64,000 bases of DNA from assembly GCF_017654505.1 (NCBI RefSeq), contig NC_054555.1, positions 6,503,335 through 6,567,334 of the forward strand. The letters are read 5' to 3'. Positions 12,745 to 24,480 of this stretch are shown here, in pieces. This DNA comes from Polyodon spathula (lineage: Eukaryota; Chordata; Actinopteri; Acipenseriformes; Polyodontidae). The number at the start of each line of letters is the position of its first letter. Position 1 is the stretch's first letter. The translations under genes were made by a program, and so were the position numbers. The notes below the pieces were generated by a model that worked only from the letters and a program-made list of their open reading frames with translations, had not been told where the DNA came from and ran no database searches.

Positions 12745-12821
<77 letters not shown>
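12745..12821. repeat. (AT)n microsatellite
   Basis: About 38 uninterrupted AT dinucleotides. The minus-strand ORF that runs through it (repeated Tyr-Ile) is an artefact of the repeat. Confidence 0.98.
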
Positions 12822-12826
<5 letters not shown>

Positions 12827-14071
12827 GACAGAGAGCACAGCTGCTAATAACCAACTTTGGCTGCAAGCCTGGGTTAACAGAACTAAAAAAAGAAAATTGC
12901 TTTTGATAGCTTTTGTGTTTTGTTTTTTAGAAGAAGACTGAAATGACCAGTTTAGATTCATAGATAAAGACTCTGCACCAGCACGGATCAAAATCCAGCA
13001 CAAACAAGAATCTAAGATTTGTGAAGGCTTTTTGTTGCTCTTGGAGTTATACAGTTGTTGTACCAGTCTTTATTTAGTTTTAAACTATTAATCCAAATGT
13101 GAAAAGAAGACCAGCACCCAAGTAGACTTCCTCGGATTGTATGCATGTCTTTGAGGTACGTTTAGGGCTGTGGATCCCTGCCAAGGAAAAACTCCAAAAT
13201 GGGGCACAGTGTCCAGGATTTATCCAGATTAAGCAAAATCCCTCCTGGGTTTACAGGTGGGGAATTCAAATCAAAATTTACCAATTTAAAAATAGTTGCC
13301 AATAGTGTTTAAAATCTCCAATCTTCTGACTGAACCTGCATCATAGTTTAATAGATATAATGCCACCAGATGGAAGCAAGTAGTCATCTGTGGAAGAAAA
13401 TTGTGGTACCAATCAAAAGTCACTATTGCAGCCCAATATATAAACAGTGTAGGGATGGTAAGCTTGCCACGTTCATCACATGAGTAAATCACCCAAGGGT
13501 AGGACGATAAATGAAAGAGCGTGCAATGCTTTAATTAGAGAAGACAGATCTCTGTTAAGACTATGAAACCTCTCTGTATAACATGTTACAGAAAGCATAA
13601 GCGTATCAGAGTTCGATATATAATGACACAGCTAACCGCCTGAACTAATACAGCCCAGGAGGGGACAGAGGCACTACACTCTCATTATAACACTATTCAT
13701 GGGAGCCAAGCCTCATGTCACTTATAATGAGAGGTGCTTTTATTGAAGATCATTTGTTTCTCCTTTCTCTTTATTCCAGATATAATGCAGCTCCAACCCA
13801 AGGCGTAGCTGTCTTGTATCAAAGGTAGCCTGTAATGCAGCCTCATAATTAAAGCCTGGTGTTCTTTCTTGGCATTCTGCAGAACAGATTAGCCTTTCCA
13901 TTTTGGAACTTGCTCCTGGCTCCACAGATTCATCTGAGTGTTTTGAGCATGTACTTTTTTTAATCCAATGTGAACTTTAAAAACACAAGTAAAGCAAGAC
14001 TCTTCTAGTTTGCTTGTGCGTAGTAATTCACATGCTCCAACATTCAAATACTGTTAACACCATCTAATCAC
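12822..14071. other. Intergenic sequence, no gene seen
   Basis: Unique sequence. The part from 13520 to 13760 is moderately complex and contains the inverted repeat listed separately. No ORF here has a recognisable domain. Confidence 0.5.
13679..13733. repeat. Perfect 12-bp inverted repeat, 31-nt spacer
   Basis: CTCTCATTATAA at 13679-13690 and its exact reverse complement TTATAATGAGAG at 13722-13733 flank a 31-nt spacer. Pairing stops at the arm ends. No TE family is recognised around it. Function unknown: a regulatory pair of homeobox-type TTAT/ATAA sites or a short hairpin are both possible. Confidence 0.85.
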
Positions 14072-14074
14072 TTT

Positions 14075-14122
<48 letters not shown>
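14072..14122. repeat. T13-G38 homopolymer tract
   Basis: Thirteen T followed by thirty-eight G. Poly-G this long is rare in vertebrate DNA, forms G-quadruplexes and is prone to sequencing-length error, so the exact length should not be trusted. Confidence 0.95.
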
Positions 14123-14126
<4 letters not shown>

Positions 14127-15025
14127 AAGGAAGTAAAAATTGAGGACACAGCACATATTTTCAATTTATGAAACTTGGACACTCCCTGCGTTCCTGCATG
14201 ATTACACCAAAAAAAAAAAAAAAAAGAGAGACGCATCTGGTAGTTATTAGATACTTTTTTGTCTTCTCTTCACCCTTTACACAACATGACAGCTTGTACG
14301 TATTTGTGCCATGTTTAAAAGTTATGGTTTATAAACATCTGGTGAAACTCTCTTGCGCATTCTTCAGGAAAAACAGTCTTTTTCAAAAAGAGTATTGTTT
14401 GTTTTGGGTCCAGGGAGGTGAGAAGCTTTTCCTGTGTGGGGTGAGTGTTGTTTTGTGCTGGAAAAGCAGGTTGCGGTTGTAATGAGGCAAGCTTGAAATA
14501 TGGATACATATCAACCCCACATTCCTGCAGGGACAATTTCTCACAAACCTGGTTAAGGACGTTGGTGTGTGATGCAATTTAAGAGAAACTTGATTAATTT
14601 CCATTCACCCAAAATCCCACCATTGTTATCCAGTTGTGAGTAACACCCTGTGACTCACCAGTACAAGTTTTGCCTTATTTTATAGGGTAATAATTCAGCC
14701 ATTAATAAACTCAACAGTCAAGGGTCGCTTAAGTTTTACCTTCATTCTCAGTAGTACTATGTCCAGTGATCTCAAAGATCCTGTCAGACAGGAGTCCAGA
14801 TCCCAGGTCTGTCATTCCATCTGGCACTAATTTACTCTTCTCCTGAGAGAGGCCACCAGGACAGACTGCGAGAGTGGGAATGGAAACCTAAGAGGGTTCA
14901 GATGAAGCAGGCTAACAAGGACCCCTCGCTGTAGCTGTCTGCACCATTGCCAATCCAAAAGTGCCATGTGGGGCCTTGGACCATGCTAGATCTGTGAACT
15001 GGTGACCCCCCTTCATCCTGCCATA
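14123..15025. other. Intergenic sequence, no gene seen
   Basis: Unique sequence with an A-run at 14211-14225. Overlapping short ORFs on both strands at 14168-14604 are mutual shadows without recognisable motifs. Confidence 0.5.
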
Positions 15026-15364
15026 CAGCTAGGGCCAAAGGTTTTGCATCACTCTATAGAATTAACTAATTTTGTCTTATTAAGTCAATACATTAACATA
15101 TTGAATTACATACCACTTTGTAGTTTTCTATATACTTAACAAAAAACTACCAGAAATGTAAACATTTGACATTTCAAAATTTAACATGAAATACTGTACT
15201 AATATTATGGCTTCCAGTAGATTTTTGTGATATCATTTTGTAGTTTCTTTGATTGCATGATGTTAGATAAAATACTGGTATCTAAATGATGTTCATATTT
15301 TTTTTTTTTTTTTTTTTTTTAAATGATGTCAATCTAGGTGATGAAAAACTTTTGGCCATAGCTG
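15026..15364. mobile_element. Tc1/mariner-type MITE, complete copy
   Basis: The ends are inverted repeats of about 29 bp: CAGCTAGGGCCAAAGGTTTT at the left and, on the other strand, CAGCTATGGCCAAAAGTTTT at the right. TA dinucleotides flank both ends (15024-15025 and 15365-15366), which is the Tc1/mariner target duplication. The 339-bp interior has no transposase and includes a 20-plus T run at about 15300-15320. A diverged, left-truncated relative lies at 36750-37000. It would have been mobilised by a transposase encoded elsewhere. Confidence 0.85.
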
Positions 15365-16013
15365 TACTCATTCATGGAAAATTGCTGTAAGGTTCCGAAG
15401 GACTTAATAAGTGTGATGTGTTGACTAATGGCAAAACCAAGCAAGCAATAAAAGCAAATAATGATTAAGGCAAGATAATGGTAAAATTGGGATGACAAAT
15501 ACCAGTGATCTTTTGCCAACACCGGACAGCTTTTAAAGCTAAGATTTATAGCAATGTTGTTATGCACATTACAGAACAATCATAAACACCGATATAAAAA
15601 CTTGAAAGAATAAAACAAAACAATTTAATTTGCAACTTGTGTGACCAATAGTACATGTGCACATTAATCCCTTTCAATTTAGGTGACTTTAACAATGCAT
15701 GTTTAACTATGCATTACGAAAATATTCTAAGCAATATTTCCCAAGGAAATTTCATAAACATCCAACGCATGAACATTGTCTTTTTCAGAAGTGTGAGGCT
15801 CTAGGTTGCATGCTGCATGATTTCAGTTCATATTTCATGCAATACTGAAAGCAAGGTCAATGTAATGGCAGTTTAAAGCAGCTAGAAACAAACAGGCAGT
15901 CTCCTCAGATGTACGCAGGTCAGCGTCATGATTCACAATGCAACATATACCCAACTATTGATAGTTCACTAGATTTTGCTTTGTAATGCTAATACAAATA
16001 TTTTTCTAAGCAA
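15365..16013. other. Intergenic sequence, no gene seen
   Basis: Unique AT-rich sequence without recognisable repeats or coding potential. Confidence 0.5.
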
Positions 16014-16144
16014 TGCAATATCCTTCGGATGAGACTTAAAATCAAGGTCCTATTGCAAGTTACTCTGCAGCAGTCATTGTTGATGCATAGTTTACACCTA
16101 GTCTCTGTAAGTGGCTTTGGATAAAAGTGTCTGCTACATGACTG

Positions 16145-16146
<2 letters not shown>
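16014..16146 (+). mobile_element. 5'-truncated SINE with L2-type tail
   Basis: Ends with GTAAGTGGCTTTGGATAAAA then GTGTCTGCTACATGAC, the typical 3' tail of fish SINEs mobilised by L2-clade LINEs, followed directly by (TAA)n. The body contains CTTCGGATGAGACTTAAAA and a core (ACTCTGCAGC, GATGCATAGTTTACAC, CTAGTCTC). That core is shared with the SINE at 44189-44372, which has a different tail. The tRNA-like head is missing. Confidence 0.8.

Positions 16147-16206
<60 letters not shown>
16147..16206. repeat. (TAA)20 microsatellite at SINE 3' end
   Basis: About twenty TAA units directly after the SINE tail, as expected for the 3' repeat of L2-mobilised elements that has since expanded. Confidence 0.97.
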
Positions 16207-16207
<1 letters not shown>

Positions 16208-19200
16208 CAGATACACTTGAATTCCCTGCAGTTATACTATAGATACCATTTAGAAAATGTCCTACATTCACTTGGCACACAGTTCTGTTCATGTGCAGAT
16301 GGAACTCCGTATATTACCAAGATATACAGAATTCTCTGAATCATATTGTTTTGGTGTAAGTACAGGTCTCAATGCAGCACAAGTGTAAGTGCAGTGTACA
16401 GTGTTGCTAATATACCTGTATTAGAACCTGCACTTGTAAATATGTTGTTTGTTTGTTTGTTTTATGGTTGCAAATAAAGTTATATTATTAGATTTTAAGT
16501 TTGCTAAGGACGTTGTTAAAATCCCTGGAATAAGTGTGGAACGTGGCCTTTCCCCAAATTGGTTAATTGATTGTGAATTGGAGGATAGGGATGTTTGTAA
16601 AACTCACGTTGACTCATGAGATTTCATCTCAGCACACCGTGCCACCAGGTCGACACACACAGCAAGGATTTGGTCATTGGGAAGATGAATTTTTAGAAGA
16701 ATTATTCATAATTTATTGCTTGGATTTAGTGAATATCCTTTATAGAAGATGAATTCAGCCTCCAGTACTTTAGAAGCTGCTTTTTCTACAGAAAAATGCA
16801 ATGGGTACTAATGGTCTCGTTCGTCGGTTTGAGTTTAACAAATTGCTGTTGTAAAATGAGATTAGGCAGGACTGAATGCATATCATTGATACTAAGAACT
16901 TTCAAAAATTGCATGCAAGAGGGGTTAGTGTTGCTGTTGGAAAGTTATATTTCTGGTTCCTTTTGATTTATACCCCTGAGTGCTCTGATATAGGGGTATG
17001 TAGGTACACACAGGGTCACCCAGAGAAGCAAGAGGAAAACAGAAACCCTTGAATTTACTTGGCAATTGTTCTCTCACTCTTCCTTTAGCAACAAAGGGTT
17101 ACATTGATTAGGTCTCTGAAAGAAAGTCTGTCTTGCCAATGGCCAAAATGTGATGTGTTTTTCTTGGCCTACTCAACTTAAACTTTTGTCATTCACTGAG
17201 CATATTTTAACAAATTAGAAACATTAGTAACCAAAATTTGTACCGAAGTTTTGGTTTCAGCATTACAGTCCTGCAGTTATATTTCAAAATACAAAGAAAT
17301 AGTTTGACAGCGAAATTGAAAAACTTAAAACAACTTTTATATAGGAAACACATGCTTTTTAAATTAAAGCACACCATTATGCTAATGAGAGCACACATTT
17401 TGGTAGTAGTTTGTCAGCAATATGTGCATGAAACTGAGTTGTTTTGTATTATACAAATGACTTTTGTTAAAAAAAAAAGTTGGCAAGATGCCAAAAGGTA
17501 ACTTAGTCCAAATAACATGCACTAGGAATGACCTTATATAAAAATGCACCTTTTCACCAATAATATTTTTTATGTTTTTTGGAGACACTCAAGAAAAAAA
17601 ACAATCTACGATATATAACCAGGCATAACTAAAGTTATTTAGGATCATGTAGGATACACAGTAAGCAAGTGCCATTTAAGATTATTTCAGTCTTCAAAGG
17701 TTTCCTTCTAGTAAACTGTAGTGGCCAGTTTTCCACAAGTTCGTTGCAAATTTACGGTGAATATTTGCGGCAAACTTGCCACAAGCTCACTTTTCACATG
17801 CAAATTAGATGTCCTGGCAAACAGTTGTGGTTCTAGGTTTAAAACACGTGCCCATGGTGCAGTATAACATTTAGATGATATGCAACTCTGCTTATTTGCA
17901 ACAGTCAAGCAAGTAAACCTAAAATGACATCAAGCAAAAAGCCACATCGCTATGTTGTTATGGAAGAAAAACAGGAAATTATTATTGAAGATTGGATAAG
18001 GCTAATTTTGAAATGAAGTGTATGGGTGGTTCCACTTTAGCCCAAGCTGCAGTAACTGAATAATCTTTACAGTTTAACAGATAGAAAAGGGGACTTCCAG
18101 ATGTTGTTGTGGACTTATGCACTTGCCTTTAATCTCTGGAGGTCTTGGCTTTAGTTGTAGCTTGGGTTACAAGTAAAATAAGTTTGGAGCAGGCACTTTC
18201 ACGTTTAAGGCCAATTCATATTGCACATGTCGTGAGCAAAGCAAACGATTTCACAAGCAACTAGTGGAGCGATTGAGTACAAGCCTTATTGTTGCTCCTG
18301 AATAAAAAACATCACAAATGCATGCTCTTGTTCTTTAGGATCAAACTGAAATAATACAAATCCAGTTCATTGTAGCGTTTGTAATTACTCTACTGATTCA
18401 TTTGCCATTCTTGAAGTATCCATACTGTAGCTTCAAATATTTTTTTAATATATTTTTGTCTTCCAATTATGAGACTCCACTTGGCATTAACCGTGCCACT
18501 AGAATATTAGTTTCGGTTCCTTTGGAGTACATCCTGATTCCAAAGGCATCAGGATTCCAGATGCATGATCTATGTTGTTTATGTGTTCCTTTATTAATTA
18601 CAAAGTTACAAAGACACACCCCTGTGGACTAACTAGTCTCTGCAAATGGAGATGGTACTGCTAAAGAACAAAAACCCATCTCACCCTCTCTAAGGACTTC
18701 TTCTGATTTCAGCTCCTTATCCCCAGAAAGACACATCTAGTCAAGAGTTCCTTTTACTTGCTGTCACCATCGTGGTTTCTGTTTGATGTGGTTGTGGTTG
18801 TGCAGTGCCCCCTCCTCAAAAATTATTTCAAAGTCAGTCTTTGTTTCTTTTCTGTTTAATGCAACCACAGTCTGAGCAAACTTATCTGTATTCCTGTCCT
18901 GTGGTTTTGCTTTGTTTTCATAATGGGTGTTTTGAGCCACTGGGAACATACCAGTATGCATGTGTGTGAAAGCGCTTGTTTGTATAGTAGAATTATAGCC
19001 TGTTATTGCTACAGTTTCTGTAAGGAGACTAGATAAGCATTGTAAAAAAAAAAAAAACATTCTTGTCATTACCAAATGTAGTATAGTAAATAGCTATGGT
19101 AGGCCTAAACAACTTCCTGTGTTATTACTAGTGCTAGGAATCAGTGCTCTATGGTATATGTTTAGACCGTTCATGTAAACTCTATTAAAAGGTAAACTAT

Positions 19201-20513
19201 GTTAGTATAATTAATCATGACCCCGCTGCCACAAGTAATACAACACTGTAACAATTACGTAAACATTTTCTGGTGGTTTATTTCTCCTTACAGTATATGT
19301 AAAATATTACAATTGGCAATAATCAATGTCTAATTTATCATCATCAATAATTGTTTGTTGAAACGGAAGCAAAAGATCATTCTACTGATTGGTGGAAATC
19401 TAATTTTTTGGATCATTTTTTAAATTATTGGCTTAATTCTCGAAGTTCTTTACTCTAAACTGTCATTAGCACTGCCTTTTCAGAAAAGGGAAAACAATAA
19501 AGACAAAATAAATACCCCAGACATCTATTTCAAGGACTTGTAGTATTGAGTGATTTCTTATTTCAGTAGAGTTGAACTTGGCATTGCTGTCTCTTCCCTT
19601 CTGAATAATAGTGCTAAATGGTGGAAACAGCTTTTAAATTATCCACACTTTAACTTGTAAGTTATTCAAAGAATGGTTTTAATGGTGTGTTTTTTTATGA
19701 ATAAAATAAAGGAAGATGTATAGTTATGTTAAAATAACAAGAAGAACAAGGATGAAAAGTTGATTTAAACTACTCCTGAGGTAAATAATGTATAACACTA
19801 GAGAATGACTTAGCCAAAGCGCTTGTCTGCCGAGCTTTGAACTGCGATGCTTGTTTTTTTTTACTCGTGCCTCATTTTGACGGCTTTACTGCTGTTTCTG
19901 TGTAATTAAACCTGTTACTTGTTTTTGCTGTGCTTAAAAGACGGATGAAAACCAACTCTGTGACAGTTGCAGAAAATATGTTGTTTGTTTCTTTGCTGGT
20001 CACAAACAGAGTTCTGCAATAGCAAGTTCTCTTTTTTTTTATCACACACTTGATTACAGCGCCTGGGACTGAATAAACATAATGGTAAAGCATTTATGCA
20101 GTTAAACTTCAGGCTAATTATCCATAAATAAAAGCAGCTGAAGATAACATAAACTGTATGTGCATAGTGCTGCCTGCCTGCTCTCTGCGGCCTTGTGTAA
20201 AAGCAGTCTGATTGAGAGTTTTATTGCTGGTTTTCATCAAACTGAAAAATAAAGGAGAGATTATGCAATGTTAAAAACACAACAGTTTTTTTTTGTTTGT
20301 TTTGTTTGTCATCTGTGGTTTTTACCAATTAGGTTCATCAAACCTTTTGGGGAAAATGTGAATTATACATACATACATGTACATATATATATATATATAT
20401 ATTCAGCATCTGTTTAACAGACAACATACAGTTCCTCTTTTATAAAGGACTAACAGGGTTTTTCTTGTAAATTTGACAGATTTTTGGGAATATAATGTCT
20501 GGACACATGGCTG
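16207..20513. other. Intergenic sequence, no gene seen
   Basis: About 4.3 kb of unique sequence. The stretch 17715-17830 has a loosely self-similar pattern (GTTGCAAATTTACGGTG, ATTTGCGGCAAACTTGCC) that may be part of an old interspersed repeat. (TA)n of about 22 bp near 20383-20402. ORFs at 17238-17588 and 18764-19075 lack domains and are treated as chance. Confidence 0.45.
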
Positions 20514-20567
20514 TTAAAAACCAGGAGACATGACTCTTTATCCCTAACCTTAAAAACCAGGAGACAT
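20514..20567 (+). repeat. 18-bp direct repeat, 36-bp period
   Basis: TTAAAAACCAGGAGACAT occurs exactly at 20514-20531 and again at 20550-20567. The following ATGACTC and GAGTCATGA are also inverted relative to each other. This looks like a local duplication. No function is evident. Confidence 0.9.
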
Positions 20568-21560
20568 CCAGGAGTCATGAATCCCTTTTGTGTATCGCAT
20601 TTAAACCTTCAGCGTCTTGTACATGCATCCTTTTTCAATTATGAACACATTTTACCTTACCTGAAAAACATTTTCGTGCTGATTTTGGTGTTCTGTTGCT
20701 TTCCCATATCGGAGAGAAGCAAGTCCTGTAAAGTGATTTGAGTAATCCTATGGTACATTCTCATTAAAGTTCTTGCCATGAAAGTGCTACTTGAATGAAA
20801 ACTGATTTGTTTTCAATAGCAGCTGTGATACTGGGCCTGCACCAACATACTGAAGAGGCCCAAAGCAGGTCATATACTAATAAAGCACTGAAAGTTATTT
20901 CAATTGATCAGGGAAAATATGAAACATCACAGCAAGGGCCAATACGCCTTACACATATTGTTACAACTTATATAGATAATGTCTTTTTAACTAAGAAAAA
21001 AAGATATTCCTTAAAAAAGCGAGACCCTCTTTCATTTACAATAATATTGGATAATCAGTAAATTCAGGCACCACACAGGTGACATGTTGCATGATACAAC
21101 TATTCAGTACCAGGGGGTCTGAATCATGATGTACAGATGCAGGCATGCCCCTCCAGAATGTCTCACTCTTTCCAACACTGTCCCAGCATGCAAGGGAAAT
21201 GTCATGCATACTGATCAATTTTTGTTTATGTTTTATAATGTGCGCCTATTTTCTGTTATGTGGAATTTAATAAACAAGAATCTAATGATTGAGAAGAAAA
21301 GATTAAGGTAGTAATAGCTGTCAATCATTCTCCAGAATTACTAAAGTAACCACTAAAAGCTACACAGGATACATCATTTACAGTACTGAGACAAATGAAG
21401 CTCTGGTACAGTAAAGAGTGGATCATTATTTATTACAATTTTCAATCCCTGCAAGATTTTTTTTCAATTTGTTGTTTACCACTGCTCATTAAATTGACCA
21501 TCAGCTAAATTATTTTGATTATGATTGGTTTTGTATTAAGTAATGGAAAATGGTAGATTT
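20568..21560. other. Intergenic sequence, no gene seen
   Basis: Unique sequence. The 88-codon plus ORF at 20795-21061 has no recognisable motif and ends in a lysine-rich AT stretch. I do not call it a gene. Confidence 0.4.
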
Positions 21561-21958
21561 TGACTTTTTTTTTTTTTTTTTTTTTTGCAATTTTGGACTC
21601 GTTTTCAGGAGACTGTGAGCAAACAGATGTGGACAGGAGTTGTGGAGTACCCAATGTGAGCAAACTTACTAATGTGTGGACCCACAGCACAACCTTATTT
21701 CCTTTGGATGGACACCGTGAACAAGCATTACAATGTAGCTGTGGGGCTACCAAAGAAAGCTTGTTGAGAACAAACTTAAGTTGCTTGACCTTGCATCAGC
21801 AAATCTGTTTAAACCTGATGAAAAAAACAAAAAGAAACTGGGAACCAAAACAGATATCTTTCAGTTCAAATTTGCTCAGAATTGTTGCTCTGAGGAGCTG
21901 GAAAACTTCCAGAAGAAATCACATCCATTCTGAGAGAGATTATCAACTCTTCATTTGA
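21561..21958 (+). pseudogene. Unidentified decayed coding-like segment
   Basis: Not recognised. A T-run of about 20 followed by a TTTTCAG at 21602-21608 resembles a 3' splice site. After it, several frames in turn look protein-like. One frame reads from 21609 (ETVSKQMWTGVVEYPM, then stop). A second (132 codons in total) contains TNVWTHSTTLFPLDGHREQA. A third runs from about 21738 to 21930 (KLLDLASANLFKPDEK, DIFQFKFAQNCCSEELENF) to a TGA. Frame switching of this kind suggests a decayed pseudogene or TE coding remnant. A terminal exon using only the first frame is the alternative. The two cannot be separated without transcript or homology data. Confidence 0.25.
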
Positions 21959-23134
21959 AACATATGGAAACAATTCCCCAGTAATCTCCAGTAATTGTAA
22001 CCGTATTACAATGAAATCCTGTTTTTAATTGTCTTTAACTTCTTGACTGATTGAGTTATTAAATCACATTTGCTGTGTTTATACAGAACAATGTAAATGT
22101 GTGTAATAAGGGTCCATTAAATATTTATCAAAATGGCGATTAAGGTGTCTGTTTTTTTTCTAACCCAGTCTGTAAGGAATGAAATTAATCAGAACCTTCA
22201 CTGCAAAGGACATATTCTAAACACTATTTGAAGCAGTTTACCTGCATGGGCTTAGACTGTGTATACAACTAAATACCTCCAAAGACATTTAAAAATATTT
22301 ACATTAAATACTGTTATTTAGGAATTATGCATATCCGTGAGCCACATTCAGAGTCATTATTCAATTATGTGTTGAACAGCAAAAAAAAAAGTAGTATTTT
22401 AATATTGCAGAGAATCTAATTCTTACTAGGAAGCTCAAACAATAAACAAAACTAATGTTGAGTGACATTCAGCATATTTAGATTTAATTAACAAATCATT
22501 GAATTGTCCCCTTCTGAAACATTTGTTGCTGATCTTATAATCTGTAACTGTTAACATTCTGGCACCAGCATCATGTACTTTTGAGATTCCTAATAACCCT
22601 TCAAGTCATGTTCAATTTAGCCTGTCTCTCATAAACTGACCACACTAATAACTATGTACATGATAGTGGGAATTTCCAAGAACAAGGGGCTTTCTGGTCA
22701 TGTAATCTCTAATTGTATGGTTCCTGATGCCTGTGGCGTGGTGGATGTTTTGACAGAATTACCCACAAAGCACTCCTTAACTAGATAGCTATTTTTCCAT
22801 TTTCATTAAGTCACTCTGCTCCCATCTTAGAAATTCCAATTTAAGTGATAGTATACATCAGTTTCATTTTCACAACAGTGGCGCCTATTTTTTGTTATGT
22901 GTTTGATATCTTTGTGTGTAGATCCTCTCTTGCAGTTTGTGCTGTAATCCTTTTCTGTCAGCACTGTGGTGGTGCATGTCTTTTTGTCTTTTTCCACAAC
23001 ACTGACTGAAGCCAATGAGTATGAGGATTTATCAGTGTAGTAGACTGCTGTAGTTCATAAATTATCATGGGGCGTGTGATTGTGTAGCTAAGATACATAC
23101 AGTCAGTCAGGTATTGCATGTCATCAACACAATG
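21959..23134. other. Intergenic sequence, no gene seen
   Basis: Unique AT-rich sequence. ORFs near 22827-23015 have no recognisable domain. Confidence 0.5.
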
Positions 23135-23158
23135 GTGTGTGTGTGTGTGGGGGGGGGG
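23135..23158. repeat. (GT)n(G)n microsatellite
   Basis: Seven GT units followed by about eleven G. It abuts the 3'-truncated end of the LINE fragment and may mark its breakpoint. Confidence 0.9.
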
Positions 23159-23159
23159 T

Positions 23160-24480
23160 GATAGAGGCTTGTTTAAAGGCAGAGGGAAAGGGACCAGAGA
23201 GGAGAGAGGTGTTGAGAAGGGAGGAGATGAAGGGGAGTAGAGCAGGAGCAGGAGCAGCAGCTTGAAAGAGGTGAGCAGAGAACGGGTCCAGGGTGCACAT
23301 GGTGGGCTTGTGGCCCTAGAGAAGGGAAGAGAGGTCAGAGTCAGAGAGGGGAGAGCAGGAGGAGATGGAGGGTGAGCTGGTAGGGGAGAAAGAGGGTGTT
23401 GGGGTTGGAGCAGGAGTGGGTGGTGTGGAGGGAGAGGTGTTAAAGAGTTTGCGGATATCAGAGATTTTAGAAGAGAAGAACGAGGCAAAGTCATCAGAGG
23501 AGACAGAGGAGGGAGGAGGAGGAGGTGGTTGAGGAATAGTTAGTGGAAGATTAGATAATAGATTGTAAAATGGATCGTTTAGCAGAGGAGAGAGGAGAGG
23601 AGAAGACGAGAGGAGGGAGCAGGAAAGGTCTAGGGCATCAGGGAGTTTGGTTTTCTTCCATTTCTTTTCAGCAGAGCACAGTTTGGTTCTTGCTGGACAG
23701 AGCACAGAGGAGAGCCAGGGTTGGGGAAGCTAGGGGCGGGCAGGTTGAGAGGTGAGAGAACAGAGGGAGTCGAGGGAGGAGGTAGCGAAGAGAAGAGGGT
23801 GGAGGTAGCAGAGTCTACAGAGAGTTGGGAGAAGGAGTCAATAGGAGGGAGGTGAAAGAGAGTAGTGGAGGCAAGGACAGAGGGGGAGAGAGAGCGGAGG
23901 TTATGGCGGGAGGTGACAGTGGGGGTAGGTGGAGTAGGGAGAGAGTGGAGAGACAGAGAAAAAGAGATGAAATAGTGATCAGAGCAGTCCATAGGTGTGA
24001 CAGAGAGGGTGGAGGGGCAGCAGGCCCTGGAGAAGATGAGGTCCAGTTGACAGCCAGCTTTGTGGGTAGGAGGGGATGGAGAGAGGAAGGAGAGGAAGGA
24101 ATCAGGCAGAGTGGGTGGGGTTGGAGAGATGGATATTGAAATCACCTAACAGGACAGCTGGGGTACACAGAGAGGGGAGGGAGGAGAGGAGACAGTCAAA
24201 TTCATCGAGAAAGTGACCGAGAGGGCCAGCGGGACGATACAGTACAATTAGCAGGAGTTGACAGGGAGAAGTTAGTTGGACAGCATGACATCCAAAGGTG
24301 TTAAAGAGAGTGAGGAGAGGACAGAGGGAGAGAGAACAGAGGATGGAAGTGAGAGGACAGAAAAACTGGGATGTGAGAGACAGTCAATGCAGGACAATTG
24401 AGACAGATAGGTACAGTAGTAGTGGGAACATGAGCGGTGGGGGGAGGGTACAGACCTGTTTAGTAGTTGCCATCTTCCAG
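23160..24480 (-). mobile_element. L2-clade LINE, ORF2 fragment (endonuclease to start of RT)
   Basis: On the minus strand several landmarks of a fish L2 ORF2 appear in the correct order. An endonuclease segment LIVLYRPAGPLGHFLDEFD lies at about 24190-24260, then VLLGDFNIHL at about 24122-24151. The endonuclease C-terminus (GCQLDLIFSR, then MDCSDHYFISFSL) is at about 23960-24060, followed by the linker DDFASFFSSKISDIRKLF. The start of the RT region (LDPFSAHLFQ, SGPFPSAFKQASIT) is at about 23165-23295. Catalytic RT motifs and the 3' tail are absent. The strong purine bias of the plus strand comes from the Pro/Ser/Leu-rich linker of this ORF. Sequence up to about 25080 may be its 5' leader. Confidence 0.85.
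23165..24265 (-). pseudogene. L2 ORF2 polyprotein pseudogene, frameshifted
   Basis: The reading frame is broken at least three times. One frameshift lies near 24100, between GDFNIHL and the HKAGCQLDL segment. A second lies near 23660-23700, where the frame encoding NCALLKRNGRK gives way to SAEKKWKKTKLPDALDL. A TAG stop sits in frame at 23316-23318, just before GHKPTMCTLDP. Functional L2 ORF2 encodes an apurinic-type endonuclease and a reverse transcriptase. Only the endonuclease, linker and the first part of RT remain, so it is inactive. It extends to the TG/G microsatellite, where it stops abruptly. Confidence 0.8.

Noticed and set aside
23165..24145. Long Pro/Ser/Leu-rich minus-strand ORFs as a host mucin-like or proline-rich gene
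   Set aside because: Ordered L2 ORF2 motifs (LIVLYRP, GDFNIHL, SDHYF, SFFSSKI, SAFKQ) and several frame breaks show it is a dead LINE.
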